NCBI GenBank assembly: GCA_051893555.1
Contig: JBJFHL010000006.1
Location: forward strand, 1 to 64,000
DNA: 64,000 nucleotides
Source of the DNA: RGIG7179 sp051893555
Lineage (GTDB): Bacteria; Bacillota; Clostridia; Peptostreptococcales; Anaerovoracaceae
Reading direction: 5' to 3'
Shown: one piece after another, positions 46,557 through 56,400 of the stretch
How the letters are laid out: every line of letters begins with the position of its first letter
Numbering within the stretch: the first letter of the stretch is position 1
Made by a program: the position numbers and the translations under genes
The notes under the pieces: model-generated
The model's input: only the letters and a program-made list of their open reading frames with translations
What the model was told of the DNA's origin: nothing
The model's database searches: none

Positions 46557-48242
46557 TTATTTCACGCTTCTGATTGCCTTCAGGGACCATCCGGTGTAAT
46601 ACCTTTCACCATTCCGTTCGATGTATCCGCGCACTTTGTAGTAATAGGTAGTTCCACTCTTAATCGCAGTGTTCCAATAGGTTTCGCGGTCTGTTTCGAA
46701 GATCGGCGTCTTGCCGAAGCCGCTGTAACGCTTGGTGGAACGGAATACTTCATAGCCATCAAAGCTGATGTCGCTTCCGTCTTCTGCATACCAGTAAACC
46801 TTGATGGCAGCCTTACCGTTTGCGGCAGACATTTTGCTCCGTGCAACGAGTTTCACAGCAGCCAGCTTTTCAGCCAGTACGTCTGCGTCATTGACTGTGC
46901 TGATGACAACCTTATCGCCTGTCTTCAGGCCAGTCAGTTCAGCAGCCTGTCCCTTGGATGTGCCGTTTAAGGTTACATCTGCCAGGGTATAGCCTTCCTT
47001 GGCGGAGATCGTCACCTTCGTTCCGTCGCTGCTCAGCGTCCATGCTGCACCTGCATCGCCTTCGATCACAGGTTTCTGGATGATTACAATGCTACCGCCG
47101 GAAATCGTTGGTTCCCATACCTTTTCCCACTGTGCATAATAAGTTACATTGCCGTCAACATTAGCTGACCAGTCATTTCCTGCCGCATCCTTCCATCCGG
47201 TGAATTTGTAGCCCTCCCGAACCGGAATCGTATTGTTATTGTCGTCAGTATCTACCTTCCCGGTATCGCCGCGGAATGCAGGTGTATCTGCATTGGAGTC
47301 ATACCCACGGTTCACTTCATCTTCGAAGATGACTTCCTCTTCCACACCATCATTGTATGTTACGCGATATTTAGTGCCTTTCTCCCACTGTGCAATGTAG
47401 GTCGTATCTTTCGTAACAGTCCGGGAGAATTCTGTTTCGTCCGCTTCCTTCCAGCCCATGAAGGTGTATCCATCCCGAGCCGGTTCCGCATAATAGTCAT
47501 ATCTCCTTTCTTCTTCTTCTGATTCTGCGGACACTTTATTTCCCGTAAACAGCGGTGTTATGCCGCCTGCCGGAATGCCCTCATGCATATTATTCTGGAA
47601 TATTGACCCTTGCGCACCGTCCTCATAAGTCACCTTATATGTGGTCAGCGGTTCATTGCTGTTTTCCAGGCGGTTTACGAAAAACAGCTGCCGCACGCCG
47701 TTGTATCCCACATAGCTGATTGTATTATGATAGGCCTGCCAATAATCATACCAACCGTCCATACCTTCGTCATAAAATTTCCATTCCCAAGCTTTCCAAG
47801 ATGATTCGGATTCGTCCCACATAATCTGATCATAGCCTTCCGGCGGGGCGATTTCAACCAGATAGGTAGAAAATATCCCGGACGGGAACGTAATTTCCCA
47901 ATTATCGTCGGCGGTCAATTTGTCTTTACACCCCATAGATTTCCAAAGGTTCTCAGGCGAATTTTCCAGCATTGTATTAAGCGTGTCTATATCTTTTCCA
48001 TAGCGTTTCTTGTATTGGAAAAAATCATCTCGTGCCAGATAAACTTCCTCCGGCCGCATTTCTTCTGCGTCATTATCCAGCCAGATTTTCGTCACATGTA
48101 ACGGGCCATAGACGTCAATTTTCAGTGTTCCGTCGCTTTCACTGGCGAATTCACTGGCGAATACCACAGTCCCTGCCAGAATCAGCATCACAAGCAGGAT
48201 TGCACCCTGAACCAGCGCTTTCCATTTGTTTTTCAGCTTCAT
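46557..48242 (-). CDS. Secreted surface protein with InlB B-repeats and C-terminal FN3-like domain
   Basis: 561 residues. Signal peptide (MKLKNKWKALVQG then a hydrophobic stretch, ending near VFASEF), a unique N-terminal ~170 residues, two InlB B-repeat (Listeria-Bacteroides) modules at about 199-285 and 288-376 with the GYTFMGWKEAD and TTYIAQWEKG patterns, then a C-terminal ~90-residue domain containing EVFRSTKRYSGFGKTP and YYYKVRGYIERNGE. That last domain is also the C-terminus of the 1193-residue protein at 53462-57043. No LPxTG motif, so the C-terminal domain may mediate wall binding. GGAGGAAAT precedes the ATG. Last gene of an operon with the amidase and ligase upstream. Confidence 0.82.
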   Translation of the reverse strand: MKLKNKWKALVQGAILLVMLILAGTVVFASEFASESDGTLKIDVYGPLHVTKIWLDNDAEEMRPEEVYLARDDFFQYKKRYGKDIDTLNTMLENSPENLWKSMGCKDKLTADDNWEITFPSGIFSTYLVEIAPPEGYDQIMWDESESSWKAWEWKFYDEGMDGWYDYWQAYHNTISYVGYNGVRQLFFVNRLENSNEPLTTYKVTYEDGAQGSIFQNNMHEGIPAGGITPLFTGNKVSAESEEEERRYDYYAEPARDGYTFMGWKEADETEFSRTVTKDTTYIAQWEKGTKYRVTYNDGVEEEVIFEDEVNRGYDSNADTPAFRGDTGKVDTDDNNNTIPVREGYKFTGWKDAAGNDWSANVDGNVTYYAQWEKVWEPTISGGSIVIIQKPVIEGDAGAAWTLSSDGTKVTISAKEGYTLADVTLNGTSKGQAAELTGLKTGDKVVISTVNDADVLAEKLAAVKLVARSKMSAANGKAAIKVYWYAEDGSDISFDGYEVFRSTKRYSGFGKTPIFETDRETYWNTAIKSGTTYYYKVRGYIERNGERYYTGWSLKAIRSVK

Positions 48243-48291
48243 TTTTTATTTCCTCCTTTTTGATTTTTGCTGCGATGTATGCAGCTTTCAT

Positions 48292-48981
48292 TTATGCATT
48301 ATCCGATGCGGCAAGTCGGCGGTTTACCGAATCGGCAATGTCCCCCATTTTTCCCGCCAGATATGGCCCCGGGCACTCTGTATCCTTATAGAACATGTTA
48401 TGGGTGGTCAGACTGCCGGTCTCATCTCCGGTGTAGACCAGCTCTTCGATTCCGTTTCGCCGGCAGATATCGGTGCACAGATCAATCAGCGCCTCATATG
48501 CTGTATCACTGACATGCCAGTCATCCCCGATCTGGTCATTGGCCACTTCGATGGTGACCGCCTGTCCATCGTTTTCCTTGTTGCTGGACGACCAGGCACG
48601 ATTGCATTCCTCCACATAAAGTCCCACGTTCCCATCGCTGTCGATGGCATAGTTGGTAGATACCCGGCGATCCTGATCCGAAAAAACCGCTCCGACCTCT
48701 TCCAGACTGAAATTTCCGGCCATATGATGGATGGTGATCTTTCGAATGGTATCTTCCCTCGGAAAATCCGCATTCTCCGTCAGATTGATGTAACTGGTCA
48801 GCGGGCTGTTTCTTTCGATGATCTCCGCCTGTTTTGCAGGAGAAAGCTCGTCTCCGATTCCGTCCGGAAGTCTGGAGGCAGACAATCTGCAGAGGATCAC
48901 CACGGCAATCACCGCTACGCACAGCAGACCTAAAAGAACCCAGATATCTGCATACTTCTTTTTTTCATTGACCGGATTCAT
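48292..48981 (-). CDS. Membrane-anchored N-acetylmuramoyl-L-alanine amidase (amidase_2/PGRP type)
   Basis: 229 residues. An N-terminal membrane helix (residues ~13-32) exposes an amidase_2 domain with zinc ligands in ITIHHMAGN and TTHNMFYKDTECPGPYL, and the NYAIDSDGNVGLYVEE strand. It cleaves the amide bond between muramic acid and the stem peptide. Its ATG overlaps the stop of the ligase-like gene (ATGA) and the surface-protein gene follows 49 bp on, so wall editing, polymer ligation and surface display are co-transcribed. Confidence 0.92.
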   Translation of the reverse strand: MNPVNEKKKYADIWVLLGLLCVAVIAVVILCRLSASRLPDGIGDELSPAKQAEIIERNSPLTSYINLTENADFPREDTIRKITIHHMAGNFSLEEVGAVFSDQDRRVSTNYAIDSDGNVGLYVEECNRAWSSSNKENDGQAVTIEVANDQIGDDWHVSDTAYEALIDLCTDICRRNGIEELVYTGDETGSLTTHNMFYKDTECPGPYLAGKMGDIADSVNRRLAASDNA

Positions 48982-50390
48982 GACTGCTCACCTGCTTTCA
49001 ACATATAATAATACAGGTTCCAGGCGAAGATCAGGGCGCAGATACCGAAAAAAATCCTTATAGCCGCGGCTCCTGCTCTTTTCCCCCGTTCTCCCGGATT
49101 CACGGCTGTCATCATGGTCAGCATTACGATGGATGGATAGAAGAAGCTTGTATCCATCATGTTATGGAAGACCAGTGCCGTAAAGCCTGCCCGCTGGGAT
49201 GGTGTCTCTTTTTTCATATAGAATCGTATGATGACCCAGATCAGCAAAGCCATGGCAATGAGGCCGGTCTCCACCCCCACATGGATCAGTGCGTTATGAA
49301 TATGCCAGGTGTTGAAATAGGTATCATTGTCATAGAGATTCAGCGTTCTCCACTGGTACGGTCCCACGCCCAGAAGCGGATCTTCCAGGATGTAGCCAAG
49401 TCCGTTCCGCATCATTGCCAGACGTTCTGTAAATGTGGCAATCGCACTGGGCCGGGCAGCAACCGTCGCACCTGCAACGACGATTCCCATGACGGAAAGC
49501 ATGGCTGGCATTATTTTATACTGATTCAGGAAGCAGATGAAATTTTCCCACCGCATCGACAGCGCACAGGCATAGATCAGCAACAAAACACAGACCCATG
49601 GCATTACGGTCCGTGTCGCTGCGATATACATCAGCAGACCCACCGCAAATCCCAGAGCCGCTCTTGCCAGAATCCCGAACGCATGCAGCACGCCCTGAAC
49701 AAGGCCGGTCTGACGGATTTTGGGAAGTATCATAATGAAAATGCCCGCAGCCATGGCACAGAAACTGCCCATGGAAAGGGTCAGGGAAAGGGCAATCAGA
49801 ATCACCGGCTCCAGGCAGTACAGCGGCTTCCGCCAGAAACGTGTTTCCTCTGTCACGTCTTCACGTGCGGTCAGAAGCGCAAACCATCCGATGACAAGAA
49901 AGATTCCAAGTGCATTGGCGTTTCCTATGATGCCTCCCAGCCGTCCGGCTTCATGGTGCATTGCCTGCCACACAAACTGGCAGATTCCCAGGCCCGCAAC
50001 CGCACCTGCCCAGCAGGCACATAAGCGCTGGAGAAGCTTCTTTTCCTCTTCGCCCAGGCAAGCCATCAGCAGGTATGCGACCGGGAAAATCAGATGCAGG
50101 GAAGCGAATCCCGTGACAATATTCTCATAAGTATGCCAGGAAGAAAGCATGCACATCAGGTTATAGATCACCAGCGGTACCAGCCCCCACAGATCCACAT
50201 ATGCTTCTTCCTTCAGCATCCCTGCCAGGCAGAGCATGATTCCTGCAGCTCCTACGACCCGGAGGTTTCCGGCTCCGATGAATGACAGTGTAAAAAGGGC
50301 CACAGCCAAAAGCAGGACTGTAAAATAGTCCGTTTTTTTCTCTTCGATATGTTTATCCAGTTTTGGGGTCGGATGATTCGTTTTTCCCAT
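48978..50390 (-). CDS. O-antigen ligase/polymerase family protein (Wzy_C)
   Basis: 470 residues with about eleven to twelve membrane segments and the Wzy_C loop (residues ~325-375): GYILEDPLLGVGPYQWR and HIHNALIHVGVETGL, which holds the conserved histidines. In Gram-positives such proteins polymerise or attach surface glycans. No other glycan-biosynthesis genes are adjacent, so the acceptor and donor are unknown. GAGGAAT precedes the ATG. First gene of the operon ligase-amidase-surface protein. Confidence 0.85.
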   Translation of the reverse strand: MGKTNHPTPKLDKHIEEKKTDYFTVLLLAVALFTLSFIGAGNLRVVGAAGIMLCLAGMLKEEAYVDLWGLVPLVIYNLMCMLSSWHTYENIVTGFASLHLIFPVAYLLMACLGEEEKKLLQRLCACWAGAVAGLGICQFVWQAMHHEAGRLGGIIGNANALGIFLVIGWFALLTAREDVTEETRFWRKPLYCLEPVILIALSLTLSMGSFCAMAAGIFIMILPKIRQTGLVQGVLHAFGILARAALGFAVGLLMYIAATRTVMPWVCVLLLIYACALSMRWENFICFLNQYKIMPAMLSVMGIVVAGATVAARPSAIATFTERLAMMRNGLGYILEDPLLGVGPYQWRTLNLYDNDTYFNTWHIHNALIHVGVETGLIAMALLIWVIIRFYMKKETPSQRAGFTALVFHNMMDTSFFYPSIVMLTMMTAVNPGERGKRAGAAAIRIFFGICALIFAWNLYYYMLKAGEQS

Positions 50391-50451
50391 TTTATGTATT
50401 CCTCTTTCCGCATTACGGATAGTCAGATATATTTTCTATAGCACAGCTTGG

Positions 50452-50476
50452 TTACCGTTTCGGTAAAAGTTTCGGT
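50452..50476. promoter_or_regulatory. Candidate operator before the Wzy-like operon
   Basis: A TTACCG-TTT-CGGTAA dyad (50452-50466) and a second TTTCGGT half-site (50470-50476) lie about 60-85 bp upstream of the ligase ATG. An extended -10-like TGCTATAGA follows on the minus strand. Binding protein unknown. Confidence 0.35.
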
Positions 50477-50498
50477 TGCAGTTGGGAGTTTTGGGTAA

Positions 50499-50534
50499 TC
50501 AAAGGTTGGTATTTATTTTTCGATGTTGTTTCAT
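50499..50534 (-). pseudogene. Remnant of a second surface-protein gene start
   Basis: A ribosome binding site GGAGGAAAA and ATG followed by only 11 codons. The 5' flank (from about 50528 rightwards) matches the start region of the 1193-residue surface gene (57037 onwards), including the spacing to the DUF2442 gene. The body of the gene is missing. Confidence 0.5.
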
Positions 50535-50560
50535 GTGTTTTCCTCCATTTCTTTTTGAAT

Positions 50561-50740
50561 TCAGAGTTCCCGCTCCGCCATGGAAAGCAGCTCGTCGTGG
50601 CTGATCTCCACATTGCCGAAGCGGACAAAGATGCCGTTGGTTACAGCACTGTTCCAGACCTCCGGGTCAGAAAGCGGGAGAAAGCGGATTTTGTCCAGAT
50701 ACGGCTTCCTATCCAGCAGCAAACGGGCTCCGGATAAAAA
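50561..50740 (-). pseudogene. DUF2442 gene, truncated copy of 57070-57309
   Basis: The minus strand encodes SGARLLLDRKPYLDKIRF through SHDELLSMAEREL, nearly identical to residues 23-79 of the intact DUF2442 protein. The first ~22 codons are gone and the frame runs upstream into a stop. The breakpoint lies where the gene's GTGGATTT (codons VDF) matches the GTGGATTT of the terminator stem, so the ~100-bp deletion probably arose by recombination at this microhomology. Confidence 0.8.
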
Positions 50741-50806
50741 AATCCACTATACAGACAGTGTACAGTGGATTTTATAAAAAAACTATTAACCAAAGGTTAG
50801 TATTTT
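50737..50806 (-). terminator. Terminator of the LuxR gene, in a ~70-bp block duplicated at 57339
   Basis: On the minus strand AAATCCACT and AGTGGATTT (50764-50772 with 50740-50748) form a hairpin followed by seven T. A small TAACC/GGTTA hairpin lies between it and the gene. The block recurs with three or so changes at 57339-57406. Confidence 0.8.
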
Positions 50807-53277
50807 TGCGAAAGGAGTGCAAGGAGCCTCTTTCTCTTGCTTCGGGCGTCGCCTTCGATGTGGAGTTTGGAGTAGATCTGGTTGACATATTGCTTGACGC
50901 TGCCCTCGGAGAGGAACAGCTTTTCCGCAATCTCACGGTTCGTCAGGTGTTCTGCCATCAGAAGAACCAGCTCATATTCCCGCTCCGTCAATACAGAAAA
51001 AATCATGGAGCGGTCGGTACTGCTTTTACGCTGCTGTGCCGCTTCGCCCAGTTCCACAATCTTTTGCACAAGACTGCTCTGCATTTCCTGTGCAAGCAGT
51101 GGCTTCAAATAGCGATAGTTTTCCACAAAAGGAAGGACGAAACCGTCCGGCTCTGCGTCGGCAAGGGTCCGGGTCAGCAGATTGCGGGCTTCCTGATGCT
51201 TGCCCAGCAGTTCGTATGACGCCGCCATCTGAATACGAACGTGCAGAGCCACCAGGGCGTAGTGCATGGCTTCGCACACGGCAAGCTGTCCCTCACTGCG
51301 GCCGATGACCTTGGCATAAGAACCCTGCGCAAGGTACACCTGATTCTCAATCAGGTCCATCATAGGCTTGCCCGGCGCCAGAAAATGGACGGTGGAGAGC
51401 TGATGCTCCGCGAAAACCGAAGGAATTTTATCCGCTTCCCCCAGCAAGGCGTAATAATAGGCGCTGGTGGCGTTCCAGATGTTCAGCCATGTGGCGTTGT
51501 GCTTATGCAGCAAAGCCTCACGGCGTTCCTGGAAGGAATATCGCTGCTCCATATCCATATGCAGAGAGAGCCGCCATGCCAGAAAATCACAGCACAGGGC
51601 CATGTTCTCCTGCCCGTTGCCCTCGATCTGTGCATAGGCGCTTTCCAGCTCGATGTGGGCATCCGTAAAACGGCCCTGCATGAACGCCGCCTCTGCCCGC
51701 ATAATTTTTTCTGCACCCTGTCCGTGGCCATCGGTGATCTTATAGTAATGGGGCATGCACTCGTCCATCTCTGCAAGCTCACTTTGCAGCTCACCCGGCG
51801 CACGATAGAACATCATCAGAACGGACGGGGAGCCAAAGGTCCATCCGCCGCTTTTCTGGATACTGATGGCAAGGCGGGACATCTGGCTGCTGGCGCTGCG
51901 GTGCAGACGGCTCATGGCGCTGATGTCGTTGTAGCAGAGGAAGCTCATGATCAGGTCGCACTCACCCAGCAGATTGCCTCGCTCCTGTGGGGACAGCTCG
52001 GGCTGCTCCCGTATGGCGGTCAGCAAAAGCTCCTTCAATTCCAGCATTTTGGGGATATTCCGCCAGTTGAACATACTGCGCATCAGCACAAGGAGCGCCA
52101 GAGGATGCGCTTTCAGGGTGGAAACGGGACACGCCGCAATGTCGTCAAGCACCGTCTGTGGGTTCAGCGAGGAAAGCAGAATGCCTGCGTCCTTTTCCAC
52201 AACACGCAGCAGCGCATCGTAATTCCCGCTTTTCCGATAGGCGGTCAGGGCTTGTATGTACTGCTGATGCTTCTCATACCATGCGCCGAAACAATCACGG
52301 CGGTGTGCCTGCTTCTCTTTCGGCAGTGCCAGGAAGGTGCGCTCGGCACACTCCTTCATCATGTGGTGAAAGCGATAGGTCATGCCGTCCGGCAGGCAGG
52401 TCACGAAGGCGTTCTGGGTGGTCAGCACGGAGAGCAGCTTTTCTGCCTCCTCGTCCTCAGTGACGAAACGAGCCATCTCCACAGTGAACTCGTCGGCAAG
52501 ACCCATGACCGCCAGAAACTCCCGCTGCTTTTCCGGCAGCGGATCAATCATGGCGGCCGTAAAGGTGGCGTAAATGTCGGAGCTGCGGTCCGGCAGCGCA
52601 CCACGCTCGGAAAGTGTCCGAAGATTCAGATAGACCGCAGAAAACCAGCCCTCACTGGAATAGAGCAGGGAATTCACCTGTGCGTCGGAGAGGCCGGCTC
52701 CGCAGCGGCGGGCATAAACGGAAAGCTCCGTGTGATTCAGCCGCAGCTGCTCTGTACCGATCTGATAGACCCTGTTCCCCAGCCGGACGATCTCCGCATC
52801 CGGAAGGAAACGGTCACGGCTGGCAACGATCAGATGCACATTTTCAGGCAGCCGCCCCGCCAGCGTGCAAAGGAAACGGGCAATGATTTCGTTTGTCAGA
52901 AGGTGAAAATCGTCTATAAACACATAGCAGGGTGTTTCGCCCGCCAGCTCGCGGCACAGATCCTCCACCAGAAGTCCGCCGCCTGCGGCATCCGTAGGGC
53001 AGACATAGTCCCGCAGGAAATCAAATCCCGCACGGACAAAGGCGTCCTGCGCACTTTTCCAGAAGATGGCCAGGTTGTCGGAATATATGCTGATTCGAAT
53101 GATTTGGATCGGTTCCGTCTTCGCATATTCTGCCAGATACCAGTTCACCGCCGTGGTCTTCCCGTAACCCATGGGCGCAATCACTGCAGTCAGAGCGCTG
53201 CGGGCAATGGGCCGCATACTTTCCTGCAATCGCTCGGATATGTAAATGGTGTTCAGATTCCATTTCTGTTTTGGCAT
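50797..53277 (-). CDS. MalT-like LuxR family transcriptional regulator (large ATP-binding LAL type)
   Basis: 826 residues from the ATG at 53275-53277 with AAGGAGAC upstream. An in-frame GTG at 53359-53361 has an even better AAGGAGGT and would add 28 residues. Domains: STAND P-loop (Walker A APMGYGKTTAV near residue 34, Walker B CYVFIDDFHLL near 120), a winged-helix and TPR-like helical middle, and a C-terminal LuxR helix-turn-helix (LTEREYELVLLMAEHLTNREIAEKLFLSEGSVKQYVNQIYSKL in parts). Such regulators are switched by a small ligand plus ATP. It sits between two surface-protein genes and may control one of them; the target is not shown by sequence. The last codons and stop lie within the duplicated terminator block. 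Confidence 0.9.
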   Translation of the reverse strand: MPKQKWNLNTIYISERLQESMRPIARSALTAVIAPMGYGKTTAVNWYLAEYAKTEPIQIIRISIYSDNLAIFWKSAQDAFVRAGFDFLRDYVCPTDAAGGGLLVEDLCRELAGETPCYVFIDDFHLLTNEIIARFLCTLAGRLPENVHLIVASRDRFLPDAEIVRLGNRVYQIGTEQLRLNHTELSVYARRCGAGLSDAQVNSLLYSSEGWFSAVYLNLRTLSERGALPDRSSDIYATFTAAMIDPLPEKQREFLAVMGLADEFTVEMARFVTEDEEAEKLLSVLTTQNAFVTCLPDGMTYRFHHMMKECAERTFLALPKEKQAHRRDCFGAWYEKHQQYIQALTAYRKSGNYDALLRVVEKDAGILLSSLNPQTVLDDIAACPVSTLKAHPLALLVLMRSMFNWRNIPKMLELKELLLTAIREQPELSPQERGNLLGECDLIMSFLCYNDISAMSRLHRSASSQMSRLAISIQKSGGWTFGSPSVLMMFYRAPGELQSELAEMDECMPHYYKITDGHGQGAEKIMRAEAAFMQGRFTDAHIELESAYAQIEGNGQENMALCCDFLAWRLSLHMDMEQRYSFQERREALLHKHNATWLNIWNATSAYYYALLGEADKIPSVFAEHQLSTVHFLAPGKPMMDLIENQVYLAQGSYAKVIGRSEGQLAVCEAMHYALVALHVRIQMAASYELLGKHQEARNLLTRTLADAEPDGFVLPFVENYRYLKPLLAQEMQSSLVQKIVELGEAAQQRKSSTDRSMIFSVLTEREYELVLLMAEHLTNREIAEKLFLSEGSVKQYVNQIYSKLHIEGDARSKRKRLLALLSQKY

Positions 53278-53320
53278 GGCTATTGTCTCCTTTTTCGGTC
53301 CACAAGCTGTGTTTACTATA

Positions 53321-53349
53321 ATTGTATGCGACGCGTCGTTAAGAAGCAA
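53321..53349 (-). promoter_or_regulatory. Promoter candidate of the LuxR gene with CGACGCGTCG palindrome in the spacer
   Basis: On the minus strand TTGCTT (53344-53349) and TACAAT (53321-53326), spaced 17 bp. The 10-bp perfect palindrome CGACGCGTCG (53329-53338) sits between them and is a possible operator. If translation begins at the GTG 53361, this stretch would be coding instead. Confidence 0.45.
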
Positions 53350-53409
53350 GCTTTTTTTCACATCTGACCTCCTTCCCAGATGATCCCTGTAGGTCTGCAT
53401 TTCCTATGG

Positions 53410-53435
53410 AAAAAGGAGGAACAAGTCCTCCTTTT
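53410..53435 (-). terminator. Terminator of the large surface-protein gene
   Basis: On the minus strand AAAAGGAGGA/TCCTCCTTTT, 10-bp stem with a 5-base loop, followed by T-rich sequence. Near-identical to 46504-46530. Confidence 0.85.
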
Positions 53436-53461
53436 CCGTTTCACAAGTTTTTATTTCACTG

Positions 53462-56400
53462 TTATTTCACGGTTCTGATTGCCTTCATGGACCAGTCAGT
53501 GTAGATCTTCTCACCATTCAGTTCGATGTATCCGCGTACTTTGTAGTAGTACGTATTGCCTGCTTCGATTGCAGTATTGTAGTATACATCCTTTTCGGTA
53601 TGGAAGAACGGGGTCTTTCCATAGCCACTGTATCTCTTGGTGGAGCGGTAAATTTCCACCCCATCAAAATCCATCGACCCGCCGTTTTCATCGGTCCATG
53701 TGATTTTCACTGCCTTCTTTCCGTTTTTCAGCGTCACGATCTTCGAACGTGCCACCAGTTTCTGCGAATCCAGTATTGCCTGAAGTTCTTCCTTCGTCGG
53801 CTCCGCTGCTTTCTTTTCTGCAGTAACAACCAGTTTGTCACCGGTCTTGAGATTCTTCACTTCCGTTACTTTGCCCTGTGATACACCGTTGAGCACAACG
53901 TCTGCAATCTCGTAGCCGTCATCCACGGTGATTGTTGCCGTTTTACCGTCTGCACTTAATGTAACCTTCACGCCTTCACCTGCATCGATCGTCGGCTTCT
54001 GAACGGTCGGAATGTATCCGCCACCGGAAATGGTTTTATCCTCCCAAACCGCAGTCACAGTGGTATCAGCCGAAACCGTAATGCTCGCGCCTGCAGCGTA
54101 TTCTTTGCCGTCAACACTCCATGCCTTGAACTGTTTGTCGCTTGGTGCGGTAAAATCACATGCAGGCAGGGTGTAACTTCCGGAAACACCGCTCACAGCA
54201 TTCATGGTGCCGCTGCCGCCGTTGGCGTAGAAGGACACGGTGTAGGTGGTAACCGTCGCTCCCTGGGAGAACTCCACATAGGTGTGGGCGGCGGCGTAAG
54301 TATACGGTGCGGTTTTAAAGTCACCACTCGCGCCGGTGCGCCACTGGTAACCGGTATATGCGCTCAGGTTCGGGGCCGTATTCAGGGCCATGTGAGTCTT
54401 AGTGTCCGCTCCGGCCAGCGTCCGGGCGATGACATGGCCGCCGGAGATGGCGATTCTTTTATCTCTATAGCTGTCGATGCCGAAGCTTTCAGCTTTTTCA
54501 CCTGCCACCTTGCCGCCCGTGGCGATGACGGTGCCGCCCTCGATGGTTACGTCACTGTTTGCAAAGATGCCGTCGCTATACCGGCCCGCCGTGCCTCCGG
54601 TGGCGGTGACGCTGCCGCCGGAGATGGTGATGATTCCGTAGCCGTCGATGCCGTAGCTTTCGCTACAATATTCATTTCCTTCTTCGTCTACTTCATCTTC
54701 AGCTGTCGCCGTGCCTCCGGTGGCGGTGACCTCAGTCGTTCCGCCGGAGATGGTCACGTCTTTGCCAGAGATGCCGCAGCTGTACCACTCCGCTGTGTCG
54801 CCGGTGGCGATCACGGTACCGCCGGAGATGGTGATGCTTCCGTTGTAGCTGGCGATGCCACAGCTTTCTCTATAATATTCATTTCCTTCTTCGTCTGTTT
54901 CATCTTCAGCTGTCGCCGTGCCTCCGGCAGCGATGACGGTACCGCCGGAGATGGCCACGTCACCGAAGGCTACACGGATGCCGTAGCTTGCGTTTGCAGC
55001 CTCGTCACCCTTGGCGGTGACAGTGCCGCCGGTAATGGTCACGTCACTGCTTGCATAGATGCCGTTACTGTAACTCCCATCAACTGTCGACGTGCCGCCG
55101 GCGGCAGTGACTTCGGCGGTACCGGAGATGGTCACGGAAGCAGTTGCATAGATGCCGTTGATAGAATACGCCTCGCCGCCAGTGGCGGTGACTTTGGCGG
55201 AATCGGAGATGGTAAGGCTACCGCCAACAGAGTTTTTATAATAGGCATAGATGCCGTAGCTCAAGGTTTTCGCCGCGCCGCTCGTGACGATGAGGGTGCC
55301 GCTGCCCTCAATGGTCAGGTTTCCTTCGATGTAAATGCCATAGCTTTCGTTCGCATCCGTACTCTGGTTGGTGCTGGTGATGGTGTTGGTCGTTTTTTCA
55401 CTCACGACGATTTTCGCATCACCGGGAAGTATCACCGCGATTGGGGCGGTAGTTGTAAAGTTCACGCCCTTGAGGGTGAGGGTGTTTGTGGTGCTGTCCC
55501 ATGTGCTGTCCTCCGTGCCTGTTTTCGCGGCGTTGAGCAGTGCCAGTGCATCGCTTCCGTCGTCACTGGTGAAGTCCGCCGTTTTATCGCAGGTCGTGGC
55601 GGGAATGTTCTCCCAAACCGCAGTCACAGTGGTATCAGCCGAAACCGTAATGCTCGCGCCTGCAGCGTATTCTTTGCCGTCAACACTCCATGCCTTGAAC
55701 TGTTTGTCGCTTGGTGCGGTAAAATCACATGCAGGCAGGGTGTAGCTTCCGGAAATTCCGGTTGCAGCTGTCATAGTACCTGTACCACCGTTTGCATCGA
55801 ATCTGACAGTATAGGTTGTGACGTTGCTTCCGCTGGAGAACTCCACATAGGTGTGGCCCGCATCGTATGTATACGCAGGCGACTTATATTCATCCTCCGA
55901 GCTGGTACGCCACTGGTAACCGGTATAGGTACTCAGGTCCGGCGCCTTATTCAGGGCCATGCGAGTCACAGTGTCCACTCCGGCCTGTGTCCGGGCGGTC
56001 ACATGACCGCCGGAGACGGAGATGGAATCACTATTGTTGGACGTGACAAAAATGCCGTAACTTGTGCTATTTTCCCCTGTCGTCGTGTTGCCCGTGGCGA
56101 TGACATCCGTAGTTTCACCGGAGATGGTCACTGATTTGCCATAGATGCCACAGCTCTTACTTATGTAAATTTCCGCCGTGCCGCCTTCAGCTTCAACGGT
56201 TCCGCCGGAGATGGTCACGCTACCGCCTGCATAGATGCCGTAGCTAAAACTGTCCTTACCTTTCGCCGTGTCGCCCGTGGCTTTGACTTTGCCACCGGAG
56301 ATGGTCACGCTACCACCGCTTGTTGTATAGATGCCGTAGCTTCTGCTATAGTCACTTGTCGCCGTGCCACCCATGGCGGTGACATCTGCTGTTTCGCCGG

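Noticed and set aside
51241..53367. 708-codon plus-strand frame opposite the LuxR gene
   Set aside because: His/Gln/Arg-rich shadow translation without a start signal or recognisable domain.
54284..56134. 616-codon plus-strand frame opposite the large surface gene
   Set aside because: Its repeats are only the complement of the beta-helix repeats; no Shine-Dalgarno.
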